DNA from: Pseudoselenomonas ruminantium | Lineage (GTDB): Bacteria > Bacillota > Negativicutes > Selenomonadales > Selenomonadaceae | Assembly: GCA_015058625.1 (NCBI GenBank) | Contig: SVCA01000001.1 | Location: forward strand, 124,001 to 188,000 | Direction of reading: 5' to 3' | DNA: 64,000 nucleotides | In this document: in pieces, positions 54,856 to 63,623 of the stretch | How positions within the stretch are numbered: position 1 is the first letter of the stretch | Layout: each line of letters begins with the position of its first letter | Position numbers and translations under genes: made by a program | The notes under the pieces: model-generated | Told to the model about the DNA's origin: nothing | Seen by the model: the letters and a program-made list of their open reading frames with translations, nothing else | Database searches by the model: none

Positions 54856-56027
54856 GACAATCGTTCCTTAAAGTCCTGATAATCAAATTTTTTGACCAAT
54901 GTACAGTCACCACTGGCATCCATCTTCAAAATGGAAGGCAGGGCCATGCCATTGAAGGTGTTATTCTTGACCATGGAGTAGATGGCCATATCCTCAAAAT
55001 AGAGCCTGTCTCCCGGCAGGATTTCCCGATCAAAGGAATAATCCCCGATAATATCGCCCGCCAGACAGGTGCAGGAGGAAAGCCGATAGGTATAGGCTTT
55101 CTCCCCGGCCTCGCCGGAATCTTTAAGCGGGGGCCGATAGGGCATTTCTAACACATCAGGCATATGGCAGGCGGCGGATGCGTCAAGAAGCAGGATATTT
55201 ACGCCATGATTCGTGACTGTATCCAACACTTCCGTAACCAGATAACCTGCATTGAGTGCCACAGCCTCACCCGGCTCCAAGTAGACTTCCAGAGCATATT
55301 TTTCTTTGACGCCTTTAATCAGGTCAATGAGTAACTGTCGGTCATAATCCGCCCGCGTGATATGATGGCCGCCGCCCATATTGAGCCAGTGCAGTTTGTC
55401 CTGTTGCAGCCAGCGGCCAAACTTCTGCTCTACGGCCTGCAAAGTCTCAGCCAAGGCATCGCTGTTCTGTTCGCAAAGGGTATGAAAGTGCAAGCCGTCC
55501 AGCAAAGCCCAAAGCTGTGGTTCAGCTTCTGCCGCCCGGGCAAAATCCTCCGACGTAACGCCTAAGCGCGAACCGGGTGCACAGGGGTCATAGATATCAT
55601 GTTCCTGCGTCGAGCATTCGGGATTAATGCGCAGGCCAATGCCATGCGCTATGCCCCGCGCCTGCTGAATTTCCTTGACCTTGCCGCCAAAACGGCGCAG
55701 CTGGGAAAAGGAATTGAAGATTACATGGTCGCAGATAGCGGCAATCTCCTCGATTTCTTCAGCCCGATAAGCAGGGGAAAACACATGATTCTCCCCCGCC
55801 ATTTCCTCATGGCCCAAGCGTGCCTCATAAAGGCCGCTGGCCGTTGCTCCATCAAGGTACTTGCCAATCAAGGGATACTCGGCAAACATCGAAAAACATT
55901 TCTGCGCCAGCAGGATTTTACAGCCTGCCGCCTCTTTGACCTGCTGCAAAATCCGCAGGTTATTCTCTAAGGCCTGCTCATCCACCACATAGGCGGGCGT
56001 GGGCACTTTGTCGATTTTCCTGCTCAT
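54852..56027 (-). CDS. nspC: Carboxynorspermidine/carboxyspermidine decarboxylase
   Basis: PLP enzyme of the alanine-racemase fold that decarboxylates carboxyspermidine to spermidine. 391 residues: VPTPAYVVDE, PLP lysine in LLAQKCFSMF, GLRINPECSTQEHD, NMGGGHHIT and LEPGEAV. It follows the matching dehydrogenase by 3 nt. Confidence 0.93.
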   Translation of the reverse strand: MSRKIDKVPTPAYVVDEQALENNLRILQQVKEAAGCKILLAQKCFSMFAEYPLIGKYLDGATASGLYEARLGHEEMAGENHVFSPAYRAEEIEEIAAICDHVIFNSFSQLRRFGGKVKEIQQARGIAHGIGLRINPECSTQEHDIYDPCAPGSRLGVTSEDFARAAEAEPQLWALLDGLHFHTLCEQNSDALAETLQAVEQKFGRWLQQDKLHWLNMGGGHHITRADYDRQLLIDLIKGVKEKYALEVYLEPGEAVALNAGYLVTEVLDTVTNHGVNILLLDASAACHMPDVLEMPYRPPLKDSGEAGEKAYTYRLSSCTCLAGDIIGDYSFDREILPGDRLYFEDMAIYSMVKNNTFNGMALPSILKMDASGDCTLVKKFDYQDFKERLS

Positions 56028-56030
56028 GCC

Positions 56031-57290
56031 TTAGTCCACCAGTACAGGATTTTCTTCGACCTTCCAGGGCAGGCCCCATTTGTTGAGAGCTTCCATATAC
56101 GGGTCCGGGTCAAACTCGTCCGTGGTGAACACGCCGGGCTTTTTCCACTGGCCCGTGGCGACAAGCATGGCACCAATCATGGCCGGTACGCCCGTCGTGT
56201 AGGAGATGGCCTGCGAGCCAACTTCCTTGAAGCATTCCTGATGGTCGCAGACATTGTAAATATAGATAGAGCGTTCCTTGCCGTCCTTCTTGCCCGTAAA
56301 GATGCAGCCGATATTCGTCTTGCCCTTCGTGCGCGGGCCAAGGGATGCCGGGTCGGGCAGCAGGGCTTTGAGGAACTGAATCGGCACGATTTCCTGACCG
56401 TTGTAGTTGATTGGCGTCGTGGAGAGCATGCCCACATTTTCCAAGCAGCGCATATGGTCAAGATAACTCTGGCCAAAGGTCATAAAGAAGCGGATGCGCT
56501 TGACTTCGGGCATATTGCGGCCCAAGGCCTCGATTTCCTCATGGTGCAGGAGATACATATCCTTCTTGCCCACACCTTCGAAGTCGTATTCACGCTTAAT
56601 GCTCATGGCCGGAATCTCAATCCACTTGCCGTTTTCCATATAGGAGCCGGGGGCAGAAACCTCGCGCAGGTTAATTTCGGGGTTGAAATTCGTGGCAAAG
56701 GGATAGCCATGGTCACCGCCGTTGCAGTCGAGGATATCAATGGTATCGATGGTGTCAAAGTAATGTTTCTTGGCATAAGCGGCAAATACGGAGGTTACGC
56801 CCGGGTCAAAGCCCGTGCCCAAGAGCGCCGTAAGGCCCGCATTCTTGAATTTATCTTCATAGGCCCACTGCCAGGAATAGTCAAAGTAGGCGGAGAAACC
56901 CAAATCCTGGCAGCGTTTTTCATAGATTTTGCGCCATTCCGGGTCTTCCGTATCTTCCGGCTCGTAGTTTGCCGTGTCGATATAATCCACGCCGGCAGCC
57001 AGACAGGCATCCATAATGGTCAGGTCCTGATAGGGCAGGGCCACGTTGAGCACGGCATCCGGCTTATATTCTTTAATCAGCTTGGTCAGGGCATCTACAT
57101 CATCGGCATCAATCTGCGCCGTGGTGATTTTCGTCTTCGTCTGCCCCTGCAGTTTTTCTTTCAGGGCATCGCACTTGGAAACCGTGCGGCTGGCAATCAT
57201 CAGTTCGTCGAATACCTCATCATTCTGACATACTTTATGGATAGCTACACTGGCTACACCACCGCAGCCGATAATCATTAATCTGCTCAT
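56031..57290 (-). CDS. Carboxy(nor)spermidine dehydrogenase (saccharopine dehydrogenase family)
   Basis: 419 residues. N-terminal Rossmann motif MIIGCGGVASVAIHKV and the C-terminal SDH fold (GTGFDPGVTSVFAAYA, DCNGGDHGYPFATNF). In carboxynorspermidine pathways it condenses putrescine or diaminopropane with aspartate semialdehyde. Adjacent nspC supports this over a lysine-pathway role. ATGA overlap with speE. Confidence 0.92.
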   Translation of the reverse strand: MSRLMIIGCGGVASVAIHKVCQNDEVFDELMIASRTVSKCDALKEKLQGQTKTKITTAQIDADDVDALTKLIKEYKPDAVLNVALPYQDLTIMDACLAAGVDYIDTANYEPEDTEDPEWRKIYEKRCQDLGFSAYFDYSWQWAYEDKFKNAGLTALLGTGFDPGVTSVFAAYAKKHYFDTIDTIDILDCNGGDHGYPFATNFNPEINLREVSAPGSYMENGKWIEIPAMSIKREYDFEGVGKKDMYLLHHEEIEALGRNMPEVKRIRFFMTFGQSYLDHMRCLENVGMLSTTPINYNGQEIVPIQFLKALLPDPASLGPRTKGKTNIGCIFTGKKDGKERSIYIYNVCDHQECFKEVGSQAISYTTGVPAMIGAMLVATGQWKKPGVFTTDEFDPDPYMEALNKWGLPWKVEENPVLVD

Positions 57291-58147
57291 TTTCTTACTT
57301 CCTCCTCCGAAAGAATATCCTCGACATATTTGGGCAGCATAAAAGCCCCCTTATGCAGATGGGTCGTATAATACCAGGTTTTGAGTCCGCGCGCGTTCCA
57401 GCGCTTGTCATCAAAATCCTTCAAGGGATGATACTTCTTGGATGCAAAGCCAAACATCCAAAGCCCTGCCGGACAGGTCGGAATCCCCGCCTGATAAACG
57501 CGGCTCACGGGAAAACTCTGATACGCCTTGCGGTGCATGGCCCGGAAGGCCGCCTCGTCCTCGTCATAGAAGGGGCTGCCATGCTGATAGACCATAATGC
57601 CGTCATCATGCAGAGCGCGGTAACAGTTGCCATAGAATTCGCGCGTAAAAAGTCCTTCCGTATGGCCAAAGGGGTCCGTCGAATCGTTGATGATGAGGTC
57701 GTACTTATCCCGGCAGCGCCGCAAAAAGCGCAGGCCGTCCATGTTCGTAATCTTCACCCGGTCATCATCAAAGCCCTTGGCCGTCTCGGGGAAAAACTCC
57801 CGCGAAACCTCGATAAACATTTCATCCGGCTCCACCACATCGATGGCTTCAATCTCAGGGTATTGCGTCAGGACTTTGGCCACACCGCCGTCACCGCCGC
57901 CGATAATCAGCACATTTTTTACCTGCGGATGAACGGCCATCGGCACATGCACCACCATTTCGTTGTAGATGAATTCATCTGCCTCCGAAAAGATAATTTC
58001 GCCATCGAGCACAATCATCCTGCCAAATTCCCGCGATTCAAACACATCAATGCGCTGATATTCACTCTGGCGGGAAAAAAGCTGTTTGTCTACCCGCACA
58101 GAGGTCTTGACATTTTCCGTATCCATCTGGGAAAACCATATTTCCAT
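57287..58147 (-). CDS. speE: Spermidine synthase (aminopropyltransferase)
   Basis: 286 residues: VLIIGGGDGGVAKVL, VEPDEMFIEVSREFFP, YDLIINDSTDPFG and LYTREF-like LFTREFYGN. Transfers an aminopropyl group from decarboxylated SAM. No speD is in the window, so the donor must come from elsewhere. The first 19 codons are duplicated at 50.5 kb. Confidence 0.93.
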   Translation of the reverse strand: MEIWFSQMDTENVKTSVRVDKQLFSRQSEYQRIDVFESREFGRMIVLDGEIIFSEADEFIYNEMVVHVPMAVHPQVKNVLIIGGGDGGVAKVLTQYPEIEAIDVVEPDEMFIEVSREFFPETAKGFDDDRVKITNMDGLRFLRRCRDKYDLIINDSTDPFGHTEGLFTREFYGNCYRALHDDGIMVYQHGSPFYDEDEAAFRAMHRKAYQSFPVSRVYQAGIPTCPAGLWMFGFASKKYHPLKDFDDKRWNARGLKTWYYTTHLHKGAFMLPKYVEDILSEEEVRK

Positions 58148-58156
58148 GTATTAGCC

Positions 58157-58188
58157 TCCTTTTGACATGTCAATTTGACTTGTCAAAT
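58157..58188. repeat. TTGAC palindrome pair between speA and speE
   Basis: TTTGACATGTCAA and TTTGACTTGTCAAA in tandem across the speA stop (58183) and the gap to speE. Confidence 0.65.
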
Positions 58189-59640
58189 TTCCGTCAATAT
58201 GCGCATTTCCCGGCATTCCAAGTCCTGCGTTCCCTGCAGGGAGCAGCCCTTTTCGCGGGCGTATTCGATATAGTCGAGAATCTCCTGCGTAATGCGCTCG
58301 CCCGGTGTCAGAATGGGAATTCCCGGCGGATAGCACATCAGCATTTCTCCGGCTACCCGTCCTACGGTTTTCTCCAGAGGCATGCGTTCTCCCTGAGCAT
58401 AAAAGGCATCCCGCGGGCTCATCACGAGTTCGGGCGCAATGAATTCCCCGCAGTAAAGTTCCTTACGGTTCGCAGCCGCCGAACGGTCCGCAATATCTTC
58501 CAAAGCACCCACCAGCCGCTCAATATCGCGAATGCGGTCACCGATGGAAATATAGGCCAGAATATTGCCGATATCGCCGAATTCAATCTGAATATCGTAC
58601 TCATCGCGCAGCATATCGTAGACTTCAATCCCCGTCATGCCAATCCCCTGGGTGAAAACGGAAAGTTTCGTCACATCAAAATCAAACACGCTGTCCCCAT
58701 CAATAAGTTCCCGCCCATAGGCGTAATAACCGCCAATCTCGTTGATTTCCGCACGGGCATATTCCGCCATCGAGCTGACTTTTTCAAAGGACTCCTTGCC
58801 ATGCAGAGCAAGATTGCGGCGGGACAAGTCAAGGCTCGAAATCAGCAGATACGAAGCACTCGTCGTCTGGGTCAGATTGATAATCTGCTGCACATATTCG
58901 GCGTCCACGCCCTTGCCGCAGAGCATAATGGAACTCTGCGTCAGGCTGCCGCCGGATTTATGCATGGAAACAGCCGCCAAATCCGCCCCGGCCGCCATGC
59001 CCGAAATCGGCAGATTATCGCCAAAATACAGATGGGTACCATGCGCCTCGTCCACGAGCACCTTCATGCCGGCTTTATGGGCAATGTCCACAATGCCCTT
59101 AAGGTCGGATGCGATGCCATAATAAGTGGGATTATTGACAAAGATGGCCTTGGCCTTGGGATGCTCGCGGATAGCCCGCTCCACATCCGACAGCGCCATG
59201 CCCGTGGCAATGCCAATCTGATGATTGACCCGCACGGGCACATAGACCGGTATGCCGCCGCAGAGCACCAGCGCATTGATTACACTTTTATGTACATTGC
59301 GCGGCAAAAGGATTTCCTCCCCCGCCCGCACCGTCGCGAGCACCATCGCCTGTACCGCTGAGGTAGTGCCATGCACCATAAAGAAAGCATGTTGGGCGCC
59401 AAAGGCATCGGCAGTCAGTTCCTCTGCTTCCTTGATTACCGAAACCGGATGACTCAAATTATCCAGCATCTTCATGGAATTGACATCGACGCCCACGCAT
59501 TTTTCGCCCAGAAAATCCACGAGTTCCGGGTTGCCCCGTCCCCGCTTATGCCCGGGCACATCAAAGGGCACAACGCGCCGCTTGCGCAATTCTAACATTG
59601 CTTCGTATACAGGGGCCGTATGTTGACTGATTCTATCCAT
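58183..59640 (-). CDS. speA: Arginine (Orn/Lys/Arg) decarboxylase, short fold-I form
   Basis: 485 residues from ATG 59640 (GGGAGGGG upstream); an upstream frame extension has no family match. PLP enzyme like Bacillus SpeA: VPGHKRGRG, GTTSAVQAM, VDEAHGTH and the PLP lysine in SMHKSGGSLTQSS. Context with aguA and aguB points to arginine as substrate, although lysine or ornithine cannot be excluded by sequence. First gene of the operon. Confidence 0.9.
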   Translation of the reverse strand: MDRISQHTAPVYEAMLELRKRRVVPFDVPGHKRGRGNPELVDFLGEKCVGVDVNSMKMLDNLSHPVSVIKEAEELTADAFGAQHAFFMVHGTTSAVQAMVLATVRAGEEILLPRNVHKSVINALVLCGGIPVYVPVRVNHQIGIATGMALSDVERAIREHPKAKAIFVNNPTYYGIASDLKGIVDIAHKAGMKVLVDEAHGTHLYFGDNLPISGMAAGADLAAVSMHKSGGSLTQSSIMLCGKGVDAEYVQQIINLTQTTSASYLLISSLDLSRRNLALHGKESFEKVSSMAEYARAEINEIGGYYAYGRELIDGDSVFDFDVTKLSVFTQGIGMTGIEVYDMLRDEYDIQIEFGDIGNILAYISIGDRIRDIERLVGALEDIADRSAAANRKELYCGEFIAPELVMSPRDAFYAQGERMPLEKTVGRVAGEMLMCYPPGIPILTPGERITQEILDYIEYAREKGCSLQGTQDLECREMRILTEI

Positions 59641-59659
59641 TTTCCCCTCCCAGATAAAG

Positions 59660-59724
59660 ATTCCGACAATTGTCACTAATGTCGTTACTCTTAAAATTTT
59701 ACAGGTTCTACGAAGATTAAGCAA
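59660..59724 (-). promoter_or_regulatory. Promoter and palindromes before speA
   Basis: Minus strand: -35 TTGCTT (59724-59719), 17-nt spacer, -10 TAAAAT (59701-59696). Downstream, CGACATTAGTGACAATTGTC holds the palindrome GACAATTGTC and an outer CGACA/TGTCG pair, a possible operator in the leader. Confidence 0.6.
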
Positions 59725-59765
59725 GTAAAATTATTTTATGGATTATAAGAATTGGATTGCTATTT

Positions 59766-59800
59766 GCTACAGCTCAGTTTAGGGCGGAGATGAGAATATA
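59766..59800 (+). repeat. Fragment of the long structured repeat (left edge only), copy D
   Basis: TACAGCTCAGTTTAGGGCGG matches the left edge of copy A (6580-6602), after which similarity stops. A truncated copy or a shared insertion edge. Confidence 0.5.
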
Positions 59801-59848
59801 CAAAAACCGTTTGGACAAAGTTTCTTCTTCCAAACGGTTCGTATGTTA
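59801..59848 (-). terminator. Terminator after the MFS gene
   Basis: Minus strand: AACCGTTTGG, a 15-nt loop, CCAAACGGTTTTTGTA. It closely resembles the attenuator in the leader of the same gene. Confidence 0.75.
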
Positions 59849-59875
59849 GGCAAAAGCAGATAGACAATTATGTTT

Positions 59876-61090
59876 TCAATGAACCTGCGGCGTCTGTACC
59901 GGCACGGCCGCCGTGTTGCCATGGAATTTCAACGCCGTGGCAATCAAAAGGTTCAGCACAAAGCAGGCGCCGAAGAAGTACAAGGTATCTGCATAACTAT
60001 GGGTGTGTTCCCAAAACCAGGCTACAATGGTCGGCCCCACGACACCAGCTACGCCCCAGGCCGTGAGCACACGGCCGTGGATGGCGCTGAGTTCTTTCGT
60101 GCCAAAGATATCGGAAAGATACGCCGGCATGCAGGAAAAGCCGCCGCCATAGCAGCTGATAATCAGAAACACCAGCATCTGGAACAACATAGCATCACGG
60201 GTGCCTGCCAGCAGCCAGAACGCGGCTGTTTCCAGCGCAAAGAACACCATATAGGTAAGCCCGCGCCCCAGATAATCCGAAAGGGTTGACCAAAGGATGC
60301 GGCCGCCGCCATTTAAGAGTCCGATAATGCCCACCATGGAAGCGGCCTGTGCCGCATCCATGCCCGTGACCTGCTGGGCCATCGGCGAAGCCACCGCCAA
60401 CAGGCCAATGCCGCAGGTGATGTTGACAAAGAATATCCACCAAAGGGCACCAAACTGCCAGGTCTTAATGGCTTCTGCCGCCGTTGCACCATGCTGCAGT
60501 TTCTTGACTGCAGCACTGCCCTCCGGCAGTACCGGCGGCTGCAGATACATGGCCGACGCACCAATCAGCACCATATAGACCGTGCCCAAAATCAGGAAAT
60601 TTTCCACCAAGCCGAAGCGAGCCGTCAGATACTGCATCACCGGCCCGGCAAGCAAGGCCGCAAAGCCAAACCCCATAATGGCCAGCCCCGTGGCAAAACC
60701 GCGATGATTGGGGAAATACTTAACCAAAGTCGATACCGGCGTAATGTAGCCCACGCCCAAACCGATGCCGCCAATCACACCATAGAAAAGATAGAGCAGC
60801 GGCAGGCTATGCAGATAAAAAGCCAGCGCCGTACCGAACATCCCTGTACCAAAGAAAGCCATGGATAAAAGACCGCTTTTCTTCGGGCCATGTTTTTCCA
60901 CAAACCGCCCCAAGAAACCTGCGGACATGCCCAAAAACAGAATAGCCAAAGAAAACGTCCAAGTCGTCTCCGACAGGCTAAAGCCCATCTCCGCCATAAT
61001 CGGACGGGTCAAAACACTCCAGGCATAGACGCTGCCGATGGAAATATGAATTCCCACTGCAGCCAGAGCAATCAGCCAACGATTCCGCAT
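59876..61090 (-). CDS. OxlT-type MFS transporter
   Basis: 404 residues from ATG 61090 (AAAGG 9 nt upstream). Twelve membrane segments, resembling the oxalate/formate antiporter subfamily: GSVYAWSVLTRPIMAEMG near the start, GGIGLGVGYITPVSTLVKYF and GLLNGGGRILWSTLSD. The substrate is probably a small carboxylate such as formate or oxalate, not provable here. Preceded by a structured leader. Confidence 0.82.
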   Translation of the reverse strand: MRNRWLIALAAVGIHISIGSVYAWSVLTRPIMAEMGFSLSETTWTFSLAILFLGMSAGFLGRFVEKHGPKKSGLLSMAFFGTGMFGTALAFYLHSLPLLYLFYGVIGGIGLGVGYITPVSTLVKYFPNHRGFATGLAIMGFGFAALLAGPVMQYLTARFGLVENFLILGTVYMVLIGASAMYLQPPVLPEGSAAVKKLQHGATAAEAIKTWQFGALWWIFFVNITCGIGLLAVASPMAQQVTGMDAAQAASMVGIIGLLNGGGRILWSTLSDYLGRGLTYMVFFALETAAFWLLAGTRDAMLFQMLVFLIISCYGGGFSCMPAYLSDIFGTKELSAIHGRVLTAWGVAGVVGPTIVAWFWEHTHSYADTLYFFGACFVLNLLIATALKFHGNTAAVPVQTPQVH

Positions 61091-61150
61091 GAAAACCATC
61101 CTTTCTGCTGTATAAACAGCAACCGAAAAGAGATTTTTCCCAGCGGGCAA

Positions 61151-61262
61151 AACAAAAACCGCCTGGACAAAATCTCTGCCCAGACGGTCGGCTTATCTTA
61201 ACCATACAGTGCATGTGGTCATTTCCACTTATCCGTCAGCCCTGCATGGCCTGTTTACTTTT
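61151..61262 (-). promoter_or_regulatory. Structured leader of the MFS gene, possible ZTP-type riboswitch
   Basis: Minus strand: stem CCATGCAG/CTGTATGG (61249-61242 with 61209-61202) encloses CTGACGG and a GTGG/CCAC hairpin. Downstream CCGTCTGGGCA is the 3' signature of pfl/ZTP riboswitches, and its CCGTC can pair with the GACGG above as in the ZTP pseudoknot. The same CCGTCTGG also forms a terminator with CCAGGCGG-TTTTT (61187-61151). The usual GGGAG block is not seen, so the class is uncertain. Confidence 0.45.
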
Positions 61263-61268
61263 GCAATT

Positions 61269-61298
61269 AGTATATCAGCATCCATAGGATTATGTCAA
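61269..61298 (-). promoter_or_regulatory. Promoter of the MFS gene
   Basis: Minus strand: consensus -35 TTGACA (61298-61293), 18-nt spacer, -10 TATACT (61274-61269); predicts a leader of about 170 nt. Confidence 0.75.
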
Positions 61299-61409
61299 TG
61301 GATTTTCTTCTCTTGTCAAAGCGACTGTATAATTGGGAACTATCAGCAAACAAGTAAGCACTACGTAAAACCATATTTTTTCATGACATGCCCCTTCTTG
61401 CTATTCGAC

Positions 61410-61667
61410 CTACTGGCTTTTAAAACAACGATCTAATAATCGACCCAGCAAAATGCAAACTCTTTCACCCCAGGCCACGACCACCACGATAACGACCGAC
61501 CCAATTACCAGCATTTGCTCCAGATGCGCAAGCTCCATCTTCTGCTCTGGTGTTAGCTTCAATAACATACTGCCCCATTCCAGTCTCCACAGTCCCATAC
61601 TGTTCACATAGACAAACAAAAGATACTCCAAGACCAGAATCACTACGAGTTTCTTTAGAACAGACAC
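61410..61667 (-). CDS. Small two-segment membrane protein, unknown
   Basis: 85 residues from GTG 61667 after AAGGAGG. Membrane segments at about 5-27 and 52-72 with an acidic/polar loop (TPEQKMELAHLEQML). An extended -10 TGGTACAAT lies near 61780. No family recognised. Confidence 0.55.
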   Translation of the reverse strand: MSVLKKLVVILVLEYLLFVYVNSMGLWRLEWGSMLLKLTPEQKMELAHLEQMLVIGSVVIVVVVAWGERVCILLGRLLDRCFKSQ

Positions 61668-61813
61668 GGCTTTTCCTCCTTTTCCTCTTTCCCCTTTGAC
61701 AGACCAAACAGGAAATGAGTCACAAAAGCAGGGATACTGCCATCATAGCCAAGATAAAGCAAATCCCGCACGTATTGTACCATATTTTTCGAACAACTTC
61801 CACTATTCGCCCA

Positions 61814-63019
61814 TCAGGGCCGCGCCGCCATCTCCTCCACCACCTGATAGAGATAGCCCAGGGCGGAATGCATTTTTTCCAAGGACAAGTCCACGCCATA
61901 GCGCTGTTCAAGCTGGCCTATCCCCTGCTCCATGCCGCTCGCTTGTTTCTTGTCCTGCAAATCGGCAAACGAGAGCTGGCGGATATAGTCCTTGCTGAGA
62001 TTCTGCATGCCCAGACCTATGAGGCGCACCGGCTGGCGCTTTACCTTTCGCAGCAGCTCGACCGCAATTTTGTAAATCTCATAGCCGTCATCGGTACTTT
62101 CACAGCCCTGAGAACGGGTAATGGACTTCATATCCCCATAGGTAATCTTGAGCGTTACCGTCCGGCCGTAAAGTCCCCGCTTCTTGAGCCGCTCGTCCAC
62201 ATTGCGGGCCAGAATCAGCAGCACATCCTGCAAAAAGGCGAAATTCCGTTGGTCCTTCTGAAAGGTCATTTCCCGGCTCAATGACTTGGCATCGGCGGCA
62301 TCATAATGAACCACCGGCCGTTCATCCATGCCTAACGCAGAATTGAGGATAAAGCTGCCGTGTTTTGGCCCCAACATTTCCAGCACCTGTTTGGACTTGG
62401 CGATGATGTCTTTGACCTTATAAATGCCATAGCCATTTAATTTTTCTGCCGTGCGCCTGCCAATGCCAAAAATCACACGGATATCCCGCTCGCTAATCAG
62501 CTTGCAATACGACTCCCGGTCAGGAATCACAAAAAAGCCGTCCGGCTTCTTCTCCTCACTGGCAATCTTCGCCGCCGACTTGGAATAGCCGATACCCACA
62601 GAGCAGGTCAGTCCCGTCTCGGCTTTTACCCGGGCTTTTATCAAGAGGCCCAATTCCTCGGGACTATGAAAATTCCTTACCGAGCGGGTTACATCCAGAT
62701 AACCTTCATCACAGGCAATATACTCCGTGACATCTGCGTAGGTTTCCCAGATGTGATGAAGTTCGCCGGATATTCGGCGGTATTTTTCATAGTCGCCGTG
62801 CATAAAGACCGCCTGCGGACAAAGCCGATAGGCCTCCTTGATATTCATAGCCGAGTGGACGCCATACTTTCGGGCAATGTAATTGCAAGTGGAGACAACG
62901 CCACGCTCATGGGGCTTGGCGCCGATAACAACCGGTCGGTTTTTCAGTTGGGGATTGTCCCGGATTTCCACAGAAGCAAAAAATGCATCCATATCCACAT
63001 GTATGATGACCCGCTTCAT
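61814..63019 (-). CDS. dinB: DNA polymerase IV (Y family)
   Basis: Translesion polymerase. 401 residues from ATG 63019. Catalytic acids in HVDMDAFFASVE and CDEGYLDVT, HhH IFGIGRRTAEKLNGYGI and the little finger domain. An upstream frame extension is not conserved. Confidence 0.93.
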   Translation of the reverse strand: MKRVIIHVDMDAFFASVEIRDNPQLKNRPVVIGAKPHERGVVSTCNYIARKYGVHSAMNIKEAYRLCPQAVFMHGDYEKYRRISGELHHIWETYADVTEYIACDEGYLDVTRSVRNFHSPEELGLLIKARVKAETGLTCSVGIGYSKSAAKIASEEKKPDGFFVIPDRESYCKLISERDIRVIFGIGRRTAEKLNGYGIYKVKDIIAKSKQVLEMLGPKHGSFILNSALGMDERPVVHYDAADAKSLSREMTFQKDQRNFAFLQDVLLILARNVDERLKKRGLYGRTVTLKITYGDMKSITRSQGCESTDDGYEIYKIAVELLRKVKRQPVRLIGLGMQNLSKDYIRQLSFADLQDKKQASGMEQGIGQLEQRYGVDLSLEKMHSALGYLYQVVEEMAARP

Positions 63020-63040
63020 AATGTCCTCTTTCTGTGCGCG

Positions 63041-63053
63041 TAAGTAACTTACA
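63041..63053. promoter_or_regulatory. Palindrome in the dinB leader
   Basis: GTAAGTAACTTAC, a perfect 13-bp palindrome 22 nt before dinB, a candidate operator for a damage-response repressor. It does not match the classic Gram-positive LexA box. Confidence 0.45.
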
Positions 63054-63221
63054 CAAAGTGTAACACAAAGACAGGATTCAGGCAAGGATAATAAAGCGGA
63101 TTATTAAAGACAGCATGTTATTCCTTTGAAAAAAATTTTTATCAGCGGCAGGAAAATCAAAAGATTGTGAAGAATTCTACATTTAGAAGCGTTTAGTATC
63201 GTCATAATAAAGGAGGAATTT

Positions 63222-63590
63222 ATGATGAAACTCTGGCACACTCTTCGCGCACTTGCTTTGGCGGCTGTTCTGCTTGTCGGCATTTCGGTTGCCAATGCAC
63301 CATCTGCTGATGCAAAGACTCTTACCCTTGTCAACAATACCGGCTATGATATCGTCGTATTGAACTGCGTTCCCACCAATGCGACTACCTGGTGGGAAGA
63401 TGTTCTCGGCAACGATATTTGGGCCAACGGAACGAGCGTCACCATCGACTTCGAAAAATGGGCGCTGAAAGACAAATGGGATTTCAAGGCTCATTACAGC
63501 GATGGCTACAGTGATGAATGGTACGGCGTCAATGTTCGCAACGTGAATAAGATTGTTCTGAGGAAGAACGGGATCAATGATTACTATTGA
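63222..63590 (+). CDS. Small secreted protein, unknown
   Basis: 122 residues after AAAGGAGG. Clear signal peptide (LRALALAAVLLVGISVANAP, cleavage near ADA-KT), leaving a mature domain of about 90 residues, rich in aromatics: LTLVNNTGYDIVVL, WWEDVLGNDIWANGTSVTID, YSDEWYGVNVRNVNKIVL. The repeated strand pattern suggests a beta-sandwich. I know similar small exported proteins without assigned function in related bacteria. Confidence 0.7.
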   Translation: MMKLWHTLRALALAAVLLVGISVANAPSADAKTLTLVNNTGYDIVVLNCVPTNATTWWEDVLGNDIWANGTSVTIDFEKWALKDKWDFKAHYSDGYSDEWYGVNVRNVNKIVLRKNGINDYY

Positions 63591-63623
63591 TTCCCTTTCG
63601 TAAGGAACAACAAGCAGGCAGAA

